The notes: generated by a model from the letters alone, not told the origin. Shown: positions 8,339 to 16,904, numbered from the stretch's first letter. The stretch: DNA of 55,448 nt from an uncultured Collinsella sp. (GCA_900541245.1 UQIS01000010.1:1-55448), one strand, 5' to 3'. Made by a program: numbers and translations.

Positions 8339-9877
8339 ATGTCTAATGCACTTGGCCGCGACCTTGCAAAGCTGGTCGCCGCTGTTGACGCTGCCGCCTC
8401 TGAGTGCGGCCATGGCGCGTATGGCCAGCGCTTTCATATTATGCCGCCGGCGGGCTGGCTCAACGACCCCAACGGTCTTTGCCAGGCAGGCGGCGTGTTC
8501 CACGCTTATTTTCAATATGCGCCCTTTGATGTCGAGGGTGGCGTTAAGGTCTGGGGTCATGCGATGAGTCGCGATCTTATGACGTGGGACTACGTTGGCG
8601 CCCCGCTGCTGCCCGACGAGCCGTTCGATTGCCACGGTGTGTATTCGGGCTCCGCGCTTGCCGAGGACGGTCGCATTCGCGTACTTTATACGGGCAACGT
8701 GAAGCTTTCCGATGCGGAGGGCACGTATGACTACGTCAATACCGGCCGCCGCGCCGATACCGTTTATGTCGAGAGCGTTGATGGCCTTGCCGGTCGGGAG
8801 TTCAGCCAAAAGCGTGTGGTGCTGACTTCCGAGGATTATCCCGAAGATTTGACCTGCCACGTGCGCGATCCCAAGGTGTGGCGTGACGCGGACGGGCGTT
8901 ATCACATGGTGCTGGGCGCTCGTCGTCGCGTGGATGGTCCGCATGTCGAGAGCCGTTTTTGCGCCATGCACGGCGAGGGTGCCGGGCGCGACGTGGGTGA
9001 GATCTTGGTGTATGGCTCGGCCGACATGCTGAGCTGGGAGCTCGAGAACCGTGTGTCTACGCCCGGGCGTTTTGGCTTTATGTGGGAGTGCCATGGCTAT
9101 ATTGAGCTCGATGCGAATGGCGATACCGCTGCATTTTTGTCGTTCTCGCCCCAGGGGCTCGAGGGCGGCCGTTGGGACCGCGGCAACGTATACGCCGCTG
9201 GCTACATGCCTGTAACGGGCGACATTACGGGTGGCGACAGTGCCTATGAGCTGGGCGAGTTCAGCCTGTGGGATGCCGGTTTTGACTTCTATGCTCCGCA
9301 GGAGTTCACGGCCGAGGACGGTCGCCACATCCTGATCGGCTGGATGGGCATGCCCGATGAGCCGACCTATGGCAACGACCCCACTGTGGTGAGCGGCTGG
9401 CAGCACTGCATGACGGTGCCGCGCGAGCTTACGGCCGGTGACGCCGGCGTGGTGCTGCAGCAGCCGGCGCGCGAGATCGAGCACCATTATGCCTCGGTGT
9501 GTGTGGGGGAGGGCTCGTTGGAGGTTGCCGGCGATACCTGCTTTGACGTTGTTGTCGACGGTGTCGACGGCGCGTTTACCGCGATCGTTGATGGCGAGCT
9601 AAGGCTGGCGTTTATGCCTGCCGAGGGCGAACTGACCTCGCGCTTTGAGATGCGATTTACCGATGAGAGCCGCGCTTCTGCCGGCTGCGGTCGTACCGTG
9701 CGTTGGGAGCCCGTCGACGAGGTTCGTAACGTGCGCATTGTCGGCGATGTTTCGTCGGTTGAGGTTTTTGTGAACGATGGCGTGCTCGTGTTTTCGACGC
9801 GTATCTATCCCGAGGCCTATGGCGTGACCGTTGATGCTCCGGGCGCGAACGTGACCTATCACACGCTCAGCATCTAG
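8339..9877 (+). CDS. scrB: GH32 sucrose-6-phosphate hydrolase (beta-fructofuranosidase)
   Basis: The 512-residue protein shows the three GH32 catalytic blocks. WLNDPNG at 40-46 holds the nucleophile Asp43, HVRDPKVW holds Arg176-Asp177 (transition-state stabiliser), and MWECHGYIEL holds the acid/base Glu250. The last block normally reads ECP, and here the proline is His. The N-terminal five-bladed propeller is followed by a C-terminal beta-sandwich from about residue 370. No signal peptide is present, so it acts in the cytoplasm, as expected for cleaving the sucrose-6-phosphate delivered by the adjacent PTS. Raffinose or fructo-oligosaccharide phosphates are possible alternative substrates. 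Confidence 0.9.
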   Translation: MSNALGRDLAKLVAAVDAAASECGHGAYGQRFHIMPPAGWLNDPNGLCQAGGVFHAYFQYAPFDVEGGVKVWGHAMSRDLMTWDYVGAPLLPDEPFDCHGVYSGSALAEDGRIRVLYTGNVKLSDAEGTYDYVNTGRRADTVYVESVDGLAGREFSQKRVVLTSEDYPEDLTCHVRDPKVWRDADGRYHMVLGARRRVDGPHVESRFCAMHGEGAGRDVGEILVYGSADMLSWELENRVSTPGRFGFMWECHGYIELDANGDTAAFLSFSPQGLEGGRWDRGNVYAAGYMPVTGDITGGDSAYELGEFSLWDAGFDFYAPQEFTAEDGRHILIGWMGMPDEPTYGNDPTVVSGWQHCMTVPRELTAGDAGVVLQQPAREIEHHYASVCVGEGSLEVAGDTCFDVVVDGVDGAFTAIVDGELRLAFMPAEGELTSRFEMRFTDESRASAGCGRTVRWEPVDEVRNVRIVGDVSSVEVFVNDGVLVFSTRIYPEAYGVTVDAPGANVTYHTLSI

Positions 9878-9915
9878 GCGATTGGTCGCCTGTCGGCGCT
9901 ATACTGCAGCCGTTG

Positions 9916-9951
9916 CCCACGATGCGGGGAACATCCGCATCGTGGGTTTTT
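9916..9951 (+). terminator. Intrinsic terminator of the sucrose module
   Basis: A perfect 12-bp stem (CCCACGATGCGG / CCGCATCGTGGG) with a 7-base loop is followed by TTTTT. It lies 38 bp after the hydrolase stop. Confidence 0.92.
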
Positions 9952-9973
9952 GCTTGTGAAGGGACGGTGCTGC

Positions 9974-10963
9974 GTGGACGTGCAACAGCTAGAAGAGGCC
10001 TGGGCTTTGAGGACCGGCGCGCGTGAGGTGCATCTTTTTGCTGCCCGGCACGTGCCGGCAGCGCTTTCGCTGCTGGGTATTGTGCGTCCCGGTGACCGCC
10101 TGGTGGCCTTTGCGGACGACTTTGCCGATGCGTTTGCGCGCGGCTTTGATGGCTTCGACGTTGTGCTCGTGGGCTCACCGTCGGTTGCGGCGTTTACTGC
10201 CGCGTCCGAGGATTTTGATGCTTCGTTTGATGCCGAGGGACCGCATCTGTGGTGGTTCGTCAACTCTATCGGCGGGTTTGGTCTTCGTGTGCCCGACCTT
10301 CGTGCTCTGGGCCGCGCGGCTCGTGAGGCCCACGCGCTGCTGGTTGTGGACAACACCGTGGCGTCGGCTTTTGGCTGCAATCCGCTGCGGCTGGGTGCCG
10401 TGCTGTCACTTGAGGCGCTCGACCGTGTGTGCGCCGGTAAGGCTCCGCGCAAGCTCGTTGCCGCTTCGATGGCGCGCTCGCAGCTCAAGCGCCATCGTAT
10501 GGATGCCGCGGCTGAGTGCGCGCATGCCCTGCTTGAGGGCCGTGGCTTGGTTAAGCTTGATTTGTCTGCTGACGAGGCCGGTGTGCTGGAGCGCGGGCTG
10601 GACTCGCTCGATACCCGCATGCAGGCGCATTTCGACCGCGCCCGTGCGCTGGCCGAGTACTTGGCTGCGAACGAGATGGTGCGCAACTTGCGCTATCCCG
10701 GGCTGAGCTCGCATCCCGACCATGCGGTTGCAACGGGAATCCTCGAGCACGGCTTTGGTCCGGCAGTTGAGTTTGACCTTATCGAGCGCAGTGCGGATGA
10801 TCTGTTCGATACTTTGCCGGGGGAGTTTCGCACATCGCCCGCCGGCGGCGCAACGACGCGCCTTTCGGCCCCACGCGGCAAGCAGGGGAGCACCGTCCGC
10901 CTCTTCGCCGGCACCGACAACCCCCTGGTTGTAGCGGCCACCCTAGACAACGCCCTTCGATGA
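9974..10963 (+). CDS. Cys/Met-metabolism PLP-fold protein, degenerate
   Basis: GTG 9974 was preferred because GAAGGGA lies 9 bp upstream and an earlier TTG falls inside the terminator. The 329-residue product resembles the cystathionine gamma-synthase/lyase fold: LLVVDNTVASAFGCNPLRLGA near residue 123 matches the cofactor-binding VDNT block, and YPGLSSHPDHAVA and the C-terminal domain also fit. However, the segment where the family has SATKY, with the lysine that binds pyridoxal phosphate, reads LEALDR here, so the Schiff-base lysine appears to be missing. It is also shorter than the usual 380-400 residues. It may be a non-enzymatic or repurposed member. No pathway can be assigned. Confidence 0.6.
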   Translation: MDVQQLEEAWALRTGAREVHLFAARHVPAALSLLGIVRPGDRLVAFADDFADAFARGFDGFDVVLVGSPSVAAFTAASEDFDASFDAEGPHLWWFVNSIGGFGLRVPDLRALGRAAREAHALLVVDNTVASAFGCNPLRLGAVLSLEALDRVCAGKAPRKLVAASMARSQLKRHRMDAAAECAHALLEGRGLVKLDLSADEAGVLERGLDSLDTRMQAHFDRARALAEYLAANEMVRNLRYPGLSSHPDHAVATGILEHGFGPAVEFDLIERSADDLFDTLPGEFRTSPAGGATTRLSAPRGKQGSTVRLFAGTDNPLVVAATLDNALR

Positions 10964-11036
10964 TTATTCTGGGACGGGGATTAAAAAATCATTAGGTACA
11001 CAATGATTTTTTAATCCCCGTCCCAGAATAATCATC
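10959..11036 (+). repeat. Perfect 35-bp inverted repeat with 8-base loop
   Basis: Bases 10959-10993 are exactly complementary to 11002-11036, with an 8-base spacer AGGTACAC. The arms contain TGGGACGGGG and a run of six A/T, so in both directions the hairpin ends in a T-rich tract and could act as a bidirectional terminator between the convergent genes. The stop codon of the upstream gene lies inside it. A further CCCCGTCCCA copy follows at 11063-11072. Confidence 0.95.
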
Positions 11037-11077
11037 TATGGTGACCGACCAGCTAAAAAAGCCCCGTCCCAAATTGG

Positions 11078-11431
11078 CTATTCTTTGATGCTGGCGATGA
11101 GGTCGTTGGCCTTTGTGGCAATTACTTGGTTGATTTCTGCCTGTAGCTCCTCGTAGACCGCTATGGCTCGCTCGCCGGCGGGGGTGAGCGAGCTCCCGCG
11201 GGCTCCGTCGCGCTCGATGAGTTTGCAGCCCAGCTGACCTTCGGCCTCGTTCACGATGCGCCAGGCCTTGGAATACGCCATGCCCATGCTCTTGGCGGCG
11301 CGGTTGAGCGAGTGCTCGCGGGCGATACCCTGCAGTAGCAAGACGCAGCCGTGGCCGAAGACGCCCGGCAAATCCTTGTCGCACGCTTGAATGACCAACT
11401 TTGCCGTCGTCTTGTACTTCATACGCTCCAC
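11078..11431 (-). CDS. ModE/LysR-type winged-helix DNA-binding protein
   Basis: The 117-residue protein is a single winged helix-turn-helix domain of the ModE N-terminal/LysR kind (SLNRAAKSMGMAYSKAWRIV, then a wing LIERDGARGSSLTPAG). It lacks the molybdate-binding (MOP) domains of full ModE, so it is a stand-alone regulator. The start may be GTG 11431 or ATG 11422, both near a GGGGAG site. It is divergent from guaB, and an inverted repeat lies in the shared intergenic region. Its ligand and targets are unknown, and a role in molybdenum or redox metabolism is only a family-based guess. Confidence 0.75.
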   Translation of the reverse strand: MERMKYKTTAKLVIQACDKDLPGVFGHGCVLLLQGIAREHSLNRAAKSMGMAYSKAWRIVNEAEGQLGCKLIERDGARGSSLTPAGERAIAVYEELQAEINQVIATKANDLIASIKE

Positions 11432-11447
11432 GTCTCCCCGCTAAAGT

Positions 11448-11557
11448 GTTTGCTGGGCAAACGCAAAGCCTGCGTCAAACCCTCGTGTGCTCTTCTTAAA
11501 TCATGCATTGTAGCAGTCAAAGTGCGTTAAGATACTTCCCCAGTATTGGGCGCCCAA
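11448..11557. promoter_or_regulatory. Divergent regulatory region between the regulator and guaB
   Basis: Two small symmetric sites are visible. GTTTGC-TGG-GCAAAC (11448-11462) lies just upstream of the winged-helix gene, and a perfect 12-bp palindrome TTGGGCGCCCAA (11546-11557) lies about 60 bp before guaB. A possible -10 for guaB is TAAGAT (11528-11533), but no convincing -35 is seen. Both sites are candidate operators. No factor can be named. Confidence 0.4.
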
Positions 11558-11615
11558 GGTTGGGCTGGGTCCTATGAGGCCTGCAGCCGACCGGTCGCAT
11601 GGAAAAAGGAGAAAC

Positions 11616-13127
11616 ATGGCTACGTTCTTTCCCGGTGAGTCCCACACGTTTTCGGAGTATCTGCTGGTTCCTGGTTACTCGTCCTCGCAGTGCATCCCCA
11701 ACAACGTCTCTCTTAAGACGCCGCTGACCCGCTTTAAGCGCGGTGAGAAGCCGGCAATCACCCTGAACATCCCCATGGTTTCCGCCATCATGCAGTCCGT
11801 CTCGGGCGTCGACATGGGTGTCGCGCTCGCTACCGAGGGTGGCCTGTCCTTCATTTACGGTTCCCAGAGCGCCGAGTCCGAGGCCGCTATGGTCAAGGCC
11901 GTCAAGGATCACAAGGCCGGCTTCGTTCAGTCCGATTCCACCCTGACCCCCGACATGACCATGGAGCAGGTCATCGAGCTCAAGGAGAAGACCGGTCACT
12001 CCACTATGCCGGTCACCGACGACGGAACTCCCAAGGGTAAGCTCCTGGGCATCGTCACCAGCCGTGACTATCGCCCCAGCCGCGATGACCACCAGACGAA
12101 GGTCTCCGAGTTCATGACCCCGCGTGAGCAGCTCATCGTGGGCGACAAGAACATCAGCCTCAAGGTCGCTAACGACGTCATCTGGGACAACAAGCTCAAC
12201 GCCCTGCCTATCGTCGACGACAACGATCACCTCATGGGGATCGTCTTCCGCAAGGATTACGACAGCCACAAGACTAACCCCAACGAGCTGCTTGACGGCG
12301 ACAAGCGCTACATGGTCGGCGCCGGTATCAACACCCGCGACTATGCCGAGCGCGTGCCGCTGCTCATCGAGGCCGGTGCCGATGTCCTGTGCATCGACTC
12401 CTCCGAGGGCTTCAGCGAGTGGCAGAAGCGCACCATCGAGTGGATTCGCGCCAACTACGGCGAGGACGTCAAGGTCGGTGCCGGTAACGTCGTCGACGCC
12501 GAGGGCTTCCGATTCCTGGCCGACTGCGGTGCCGACTTCATCAAGGTCGGTATCGGCGGCGGCTCCATCTGCATTACCCGTGAGACCAAGGGTATCGGCC
12601 GCGGTCAGGCCACCGCGCTGATCGATGTCTGCCGCGCTCGTGACGAGTACTACGAGGAGACCGGCGTCTACGTGCCCGTGTGCTCCGACGGCGGCATCGT
12701 TTACGACTACCACATGACGCTCGCCCTTGCCATGGGTGCCGACTTTATGATGCTGGGCCGCTACTTCGCCCGCTTCGACGAGAGCCCGACCGAGCGCGTC
12801 AACGTTAACGGCCAGTACATGAAGGAGTACTGGGGCGAGGGTTCTGCGCGTGCCCGCAACTGGCAGCGTTACGACCTGGGCGGCGCCGCGAAGCTCAGCT
12901 TCGTCGAGGGCGTCGACTCTTACGTTCCCTACGCAGGTTCCCTCAAGGACGGCGTGGGCGGCACGCTCTACAAGGTCAAGTCCACGATGTGCAACTGCGG
13001 TGCCCTCTCGATCCCCGAGCTCCAGGAAAAGGCACGCCTGACCCTGGTAAGCTCCACCTCCATCGTCGAAGGCGGCGCCCACGACGTAGTCGTGAAGGAT
13101 TCTCAGCAGAGCGTTTCCTATCGATAA
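11616..13127 (+). CDS. guaB: IMP dehydrogenase, Tritrichomonas-like type
   Basis: ATG 11616 follows GGAAAAAGGAGAAAC. The longer in-frame extension has no site. The protein has 503 residues: a TIM barrel interrupted by two CBS domains (about 105-220), the active-site loop GGGSICITRE with the catalytic Cys319, and the flap NWQRYDLGG with Arg418-Tyr419. Length, numbering of Cys319, Arg418 and Tyr419, and long stretches of sequence match, from memory, the parasite Tritrichomonas foetus enzyme rather than the usual bacterial GuaB of about 490 residues. It oxidises IMP to XMP with NAD, the first committed step to GMP. It is a single-gene transcript, ended by a strong terminator. Confidence 0.95.
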   Translation: MATFFPGESHTFSEYLLVPGYSSSQCIPNNVSLKTPLTRFKRGEKPAITLNIPMVSAIMQSVSGVDMGVALATEGGLSFIYGSQSAESEAAMVKAVKDHKAGFVQSDSTLTPDMTMEQVIELKEKTGHSTMPVTDDGTPKGKLLGIVTSRDYRPSRDDHQTKVSEFMTPREQLIVGDKNISLKVANDVIWDNKLNALPIVDDNDHLMGIVFRKDYDSHKTNPNELLDGDKRYMVGAGINTRDYAERVPLLIEAGADVLCIDSSEGFSEWQKRTIEWIRANYGEDVKVGAGNVVDAEGFRFLADCGADFIKVGIGGGSICITRETKGIGRGQATALIDVCRARDEYYEETGVYVPVCSDGGIVYDYHMTLALAMGADFMMLGRYFARFDESPTERVNVNGQYMKEYWGEGSARARNWQRYDLGGAAKLSFVEGVDSYVPYAGSLKDGVGGTLYKVKSTMCNCGALSIPELQEKARLTLVSSTSIVEGGAHDVVVKDSQQSVSYR

Positions 13128-13176
13128 GGTAAGAGCTGCATATCAAAGGTTGATTCTCAGCCACGTTATTTAGATA

Positions 13177-13217
13177 AAGCGAGATGCCCGCAAGTCGCAG
13201 GCATCTCGCTTGTTGTA
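13177..13217 (+). terminator. Intrinsic terminator of guaB
   Basis: A 12-bp perfect stem (AAGCGAGATGCC / GGCATCTCGCTT, 13177-13188 with 13200-13211) with an 11-base loop is followed by a T-rich tail (GTTGTATTTG). Confidence 0.85.
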
Positions 13218-13236
13218 TTTGCTATCATCAGTCAAG

Positions 13237-13377
13237 TTAACCTTAGGGTCGGTCGGCTTGGCTTTGTTCACTACAAGTTCTGCACGCAAAGAAGAGCACT
13301 TAATGTGTTCTTCGTCTTGCGCAGGACTGTCCGCAGTAGCGAATAAAGCTAAGCCGACCGACCCCAGCTAAGATTAA
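13237..13377 (+). promoter_or_regulatory. Long hairpin leader of leuS
   Basis: About 140 bases before leuS fold into one long imperfect hairpin. The outer parts are TTAA and CTTAG paired with CTAAG and TTAA (13237-13246 with 13368-13377). The main stem is 19 bp (13247-13265 with 13345-13363, one G-U). The inner parts are AGTTCTGC with GCAGGACT (13276-13283 / 13321-13328) and GAAGAGCAC with GTGTTCTTC (13291-13299 / 13305-13313). The 3' arm ends directly at the AAAGGAG site of leuS. No T-box consensus was found. It could be a translational regulator or a palindromic mobile repeat. Confidence 0.7.
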
Positions 13378-13387
13378 AGGAGCTGAT

Positions 13388-15964
13388 ATGTGCGATTGCA
13401 CAGATCATAAGGACGAGATCCCTGCCTACGACGCGCAGGCCATTGAGTCCCGGTGGATGAAGGCCTGGGAGGATTCCAACCTCTTTGCCGTCGACACCGA
13501 CGACAGCAAGCCCAAGAAGTACGTGCTCGAGATGTTCCCGTATCCGTCGGGCGACCTGCACATGGGCCACGCGCGCAACTACACTATCGGCGATGCCATG
13601 GCCCGTCAGGCCCGCATGCGTGGCTACGACGTGCTGCACCCCATCGGCTTTGACGCCTTTGGCCTGCCTGCCGAGAACGCCGCTATTAAGCACAACACGC
13701 AGGCTGCCGCCTGGACGTATAAGAACATGGACCAGGCGCTCGCCACGATGAAGCGCATGGGCTTCTCCTACGATCTGGATCGCATGGTCAAGACCTGCAG
13801 CCCCGACTACTACCGCTGGGGCCAGTGGATCTTTGAGAAGATGTGGGAAAAGGGCCTGGTCTACCGTAAGAAGAACCCGGTCAACTGGTGCCCCACCTGC
13901 AAGACCGTTCTGGCCAACGAGCAGGTTACCGAGGGCAAGTGCTGGCGCTGCGGCACCGAGCCCGAGAAGCGCGACCTTGAGCAGTGGTACTACAAGATTA
14001 CCGAGTACTCTCAGGAGCTGCTCGACGACCTGGAGAAGCTCCCCGGCTGGCCCGAGCGCGTCAAGCAGATGCAGGCCAACTGGATCGGTCGCTCCGAGGG
14101 CGCCGAGGTCGACTTTACCCTTTGCGACCAGGATGGCGAGCCCATCGAGGGCGACGAGGGCAAGATCACCGTCTTCACCACGCGTGCCGATACGCTCTTT
14201 GGCGTTTCCTTCTTTGTCCTGGCTCCCGAGTACGCCGGCCTGCACGAGCTCGTCGAGGGCACGGAGTACGAGGAGGCCGTCACCAAGATTGTCGAGGACT
14301 CCAAGCATATCTCTGCCGTCGAGCGTGCCCAGGGCACCCTCGAGAAGCACGGTGCCTTCACGGGCCGCTATGTGGTAAACCCCGTCAACGGTGAGAAGGT
14401 CCCCGTGTGGGTTGCCGATTATGTCGTTGCCGACTACGGTACCGGTGCCGTCATGGCCGTTCCCTGTGGCGACCAGCGCGACTTTGAGTTTGCCCGTAAG
14501 TACGACCTGCCGATCGTGCCGATTATCCTGGACGATGACGATCGCGCTGCCGTCGAGGCCAGCGGCGAGACCATCGATACCTTCCATGCCGAGACCGTCG
14601 ACTGGGATTGCGCTCACGCTGCCGAGGGCACGCTCGTCCAGTCCGGCAAGTACACTGGCATGCGCGGCGGCAAGCACTCCGAGGGCGAGGCTGCGATCGT
14701 TGCCGACCTCGAGGCCATGGGCTGCGGTCGTCGTAAGGTCGAGTTCCGTCTGCGCGACTGGCTCATTTCCCGCCAGCGCTATTGGGGCAACCCCATCCCG
14801 GCCATCCACTGCGAGCACTGTGGCATTGTGCCCGTGCCCGAGGATCAGCTGCCGGTGACGCTGCCCGAGAACCTGGACCTGGGCGCCGGCGAAACCCTCG
14901 CCGAGTGCAAGGAGTTCTACGAGACCACCTGCCCGGTCTGCGGCCGCCCGGCCAAGCGCGAGACCGATACCATGGACACCTTCACCTGCTCCAGCTGGTA
15001 TTACCTGCGCTATACCGATCCGCACAACACCGAGCTGCCCTTCTCCCGCGAGGCCGCCGACCGTTGGATGCCCGTCGATAACTACATCGGCGGCATCGAG
15101 CACGCCATTCTGCACCTGCTCTACAGCCGCTTCTTTACCAAGGCACTGCGCGACCTGGGCCTGCTGAGTGTGGACGAGCCCTTCACCAACCTGCTGTGTC
15201 AGGGCATGGTCAAGGACGAGAACGGCGACACCATGTCCAAGTCCAAGGGTAATGTCGTACCCCCGAGCTCGGTCATCGAGCCCTACGGCGCCGACACCAT
15301 GCGTTTGGCGATCCTGTTTATCGCTCCGCCCGAGAAGGACTTCGACTGGGATCCCAAGGCCGTTGAGGGCGCCAACCGCTTCATCAAGCGCGCCTGGCGT
15401 ATCGTTTGGCAGCTCGTCCAGTCCGGTGACGCCAACGTGGCCTTCGACAAGTCCGCGCTCGACGAGGTTGCGATGAGGCTCTATCGCGAGCGTCACCGCA
15501 CCATCGCCAAGTGCACCGAGGACTTCGATCGCGGCCAGTTCAACACCGCCATCTCGGCCGTCATGGAGCTCGTCAACGCGGCGAGCGCCTACCTCAACGC
15601 CACCGAGGGTACCGCCCGCGACAAGGCGCTGTGCTACGGCGTGGCTAAGGATATCGTGAGCGTCCTTGCCCCCATCTGCCCGTTCTGGGCCGACGAGCTG
15701 TGGCACGAGGCACTCGGCTGCGAGGGCAACGCCTACACCGCCGCCTGGCCCGAGTTCGACCTGGCCGAGTCCGTTGAGGACACGGTGCAGATCGTCGTCC
15801 AGGTGCTCGGCAAGGTTCGCGGCCGCATCGATGTGGCCCGCGACGCCTCCAACGAGGAGATGCAGACTGCCGCCGAGGAAGCCGTTGCCAAGTGGCTTGA
15901 GGGCAAGACGGTCGTCAAGGCCATCTGCGTGCCCGGCAAGCTGGTCAACCTGGTGGTCAAGTAA
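13388..15964 (+). CDS. leuS: Leucyl-tRNA synthetase
   Basis: The protein has 858 residues, a normal length for bacterial LeuRS. The class I signatures are HMGH (58-61) within PYPSGDLHMGHARNY and TMSKS (615-619), where the first residue of the usual KMSKS is Thr. Zinc-type cysteine pairs CPTC/CWRC (about 174-190) and CEHC/CPVC (about 476-520) are present. The CP1 editing domain (about 220-410) that clears mischarged tRNA-Leu is complete, and the anticodon-binding domain begins at about 650. It charges tRNA-Leu in the cytosol. It is transcribed alone, behind an unusual structured leader and before a strong terminator. Confidence 0.97.
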   Translation: MCDCTDHKDEIPAYDAQAIESRWMKAWEDSNLFAVDTDDSKPKKYVLEMFPYPSGDLHMGHARNYTIGDAMARQARMRGYDVLHPIGFDAFGLPAENAAIKHNTQAAAWTYKNMDQALATMKRMGFSYDLDRMVKTCSPDYYRWGQWIFEKMWEKGLVYRKKNPVNWCPTCKTVLANEQVTEGKCWRCGTEPEKRDLEQWYYKITEYSQELLDDLEKLPGWPERVKQMQANWIGRSEGAEVDFTLCDQDGEPIEGDEGKITVFTTRADTLFGVSFFVLAPEYAGLHELVEGTEYEEAVTKIVEDSKHISAVERAQGTLEKHGAFTGRYVVNPVNGEKVPVWVADYVVADYGTGAVMAVPCGDQRDFEFARKYDLPIVPIILDDDDRAAVEASGETIDTFHAETVDWDCAHAAEGTLVQSGKYTGMRGGKHSEGEAAIVADLEAMGCGRRKVEFRLRDWLISRQRYWGNPIPAIHCEHCGIVPVPEDQLPVTLPENLDLGAGETLAECKEFYETTCPVCGRPAKRETDTMDTFTCSSWYYLRYTDPHNTELPFSREAADRWMPVDNYIGGIEHAILHLLYSRFFTKALRDLGLLSVDEPFTNLLCQGMVKDENGDTMSKSKGNVVPPSSVIEPYGADTMRLAILFIAPPEKDFDWDPKAVEGANRFIKRAWRIVWQLVQSGDANVAFDKSALDEVAMRLYRERHRTIAKCTEDFDRGQFNTAISAVMELVNAASAYLNATEGTARDKALCYGVAKDIVSVLAPICPFWADELWHEALGCEGNAYTAAWPEFDLAESVEDTVQIVVQVLGKVRGRIDVARDASNEEMQTAAEEAVAKWLEGKTVVKAICVPGKLVNLVVK

Positions 15965-15993
15965 GCGCTGCGCGCATAGCTGACTCGTAAAAG

Positions 15994-16031
15994 ACGAGGG
16001 GCGATTCCGTTGGGGTCGCCCCTCGTTTTTT
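15994..16031 (+). terminator. Intrinsic terminator of leuS
   Basis: An 11-bp perfect stem (ACGAGGGGCGA / TCGCCCCTCGT) with an 11-base loop is followed by six T. Its A-poor upstream flank makes it directional for leuS, although the minus-strand lipoprotein gene ends 39 bp beyond it. Confidence 0.9.
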
Positions 16032-16069
16032 GTTGTGTGCCCTGCTTAGTCGGTGCGTCGTACCGTCTT

Positions 16070-16642
16070 CTATGGGATGTGTACCAGGTCCCTAAAGTAA
16101 ACGTTGCCCGTTGCCTCTTCGAACATCCAGATGTTGAGGTAGATGTCGTTGAGGTCGTTGTTCACATCAAAGTCCGGGTCGTCGTAGGTGCCCACAAAGG
16201 TGAGCATGGCGCGCGTTTCCTCGCCCGCTGCGACCTGCTGACGCATGTGCACATCGCGGACCACGCCGTTGACGTAGGCATAGGAGTCCACATCGCCAAA
16301 CATCATGTCGACACCGGTGTTGTTGGTCACCGTAAAGACGAGCGCGGCGTCGCCGTAGCCATCCGTGTCCTTGCCCACGCAGGTAACATGGACGTTCTCG
16401 TCTGCCTCAAGGTCGATGGGGAACTGTTCTTGGGAATCGGGACCCAGGCCCTGGGGATCGACGATGTCTTCGTTAATTTTGTCGAAGCTCTCCGATGGCG
16501 TCGTTTTCTCGATGGCTTTGGTGCTGCCAGGGTTCGGTTCGCATGTTCCGGTTTTGCCATTCGCGTTGCCGCAGCCCAAGAGGGCCAACGAGCACGTTGC
16601 GATGGCGAGCGCAGTCATGCAGAGGGTGCCTAGGCGTTTCAT
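16070..16642 (-). CDS. Putative lipoprotein, unknown function
   Basis: The 190-residue protein starts with a signal peptide and lipobox LLGC (Cys24), and AAGGAGG lies 6 bp before the ATG. After a Ser/Thr/Pro/Gly-rich linker (25-55) comes a single beta-rich domain (about 75-190) containing VFTVTNNTGVDMMFGDVDSY and AGEETRAMLTFVG. That pattern is typical of the Ig-like DUF5067/DUF4352 kind of extracellular lipoprotein domain, though I cannot name the family. It would be anchored outside the cytoplasmic membrane. It is monocistronic and convergent with leuS. Confidence 0.7.
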   Translation of the reverse strand: MKRLGTLCMTALAIATCSLALLGCGNANGKTGTCEPNPGSTKAIEKTTPSESFDKINEDIVDPQGLGPDSQEQFPIDLEADENVHVTCVGKDTDGYGDAALVFTVTNNTGVDMMFGDVDSYAYVNGVVRDVHMRQQVAAGEETRAMLTFVGTYDDPDFDVNNDLNDIYLNIWMFEEATGNVYFRDLVHIP

Positions 16643-16904
16643 GGGTGCCTCCTTGCCGTAGAGGATTTGGAAAGGTTCGTCGTTGCGCGACTTGCTGGCT
16701 GGCTTGTTGCAGAATGCCCCTTAGCGTAAGTCTGATCGATAGGGGCTCGGGGAGGAATGCCCTTGGGGTCCGAACGGGCCTGTGGAATGGGACGCATGGC
16801 CCGTTTTGGGGCTGTTGAGGGTGCGCCGCATGGGGTTCCTCGACCAATTGTCCTATTCTTGTGGAGAAGCTGTGCGCACGCTGACCTGCAGATTCGTACT
16901 GTGC
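16643..16904. other. Intergenic stretch before the rimP promoter
   Basis: No gene is evident. One stem (AACGGGCC 16773-16780 with GGCCCGTT 16798-16805, 17-base loop, then TTTT) looks terminator-like, but nothing upstream is obviously transcribed on the plus strand. The promoter of the minus-strand lipoprotein must lie here, but no clear boxes were seen. Confidence 0.4.

Noticed and set aside
13237..13377. T-box riboswitch before leuS
   Set aside because: The conserved T-box sequence (AGGGTGGNACCGCG-like) and a specifier loop were looked for and not found; only a long hairpin is seen.
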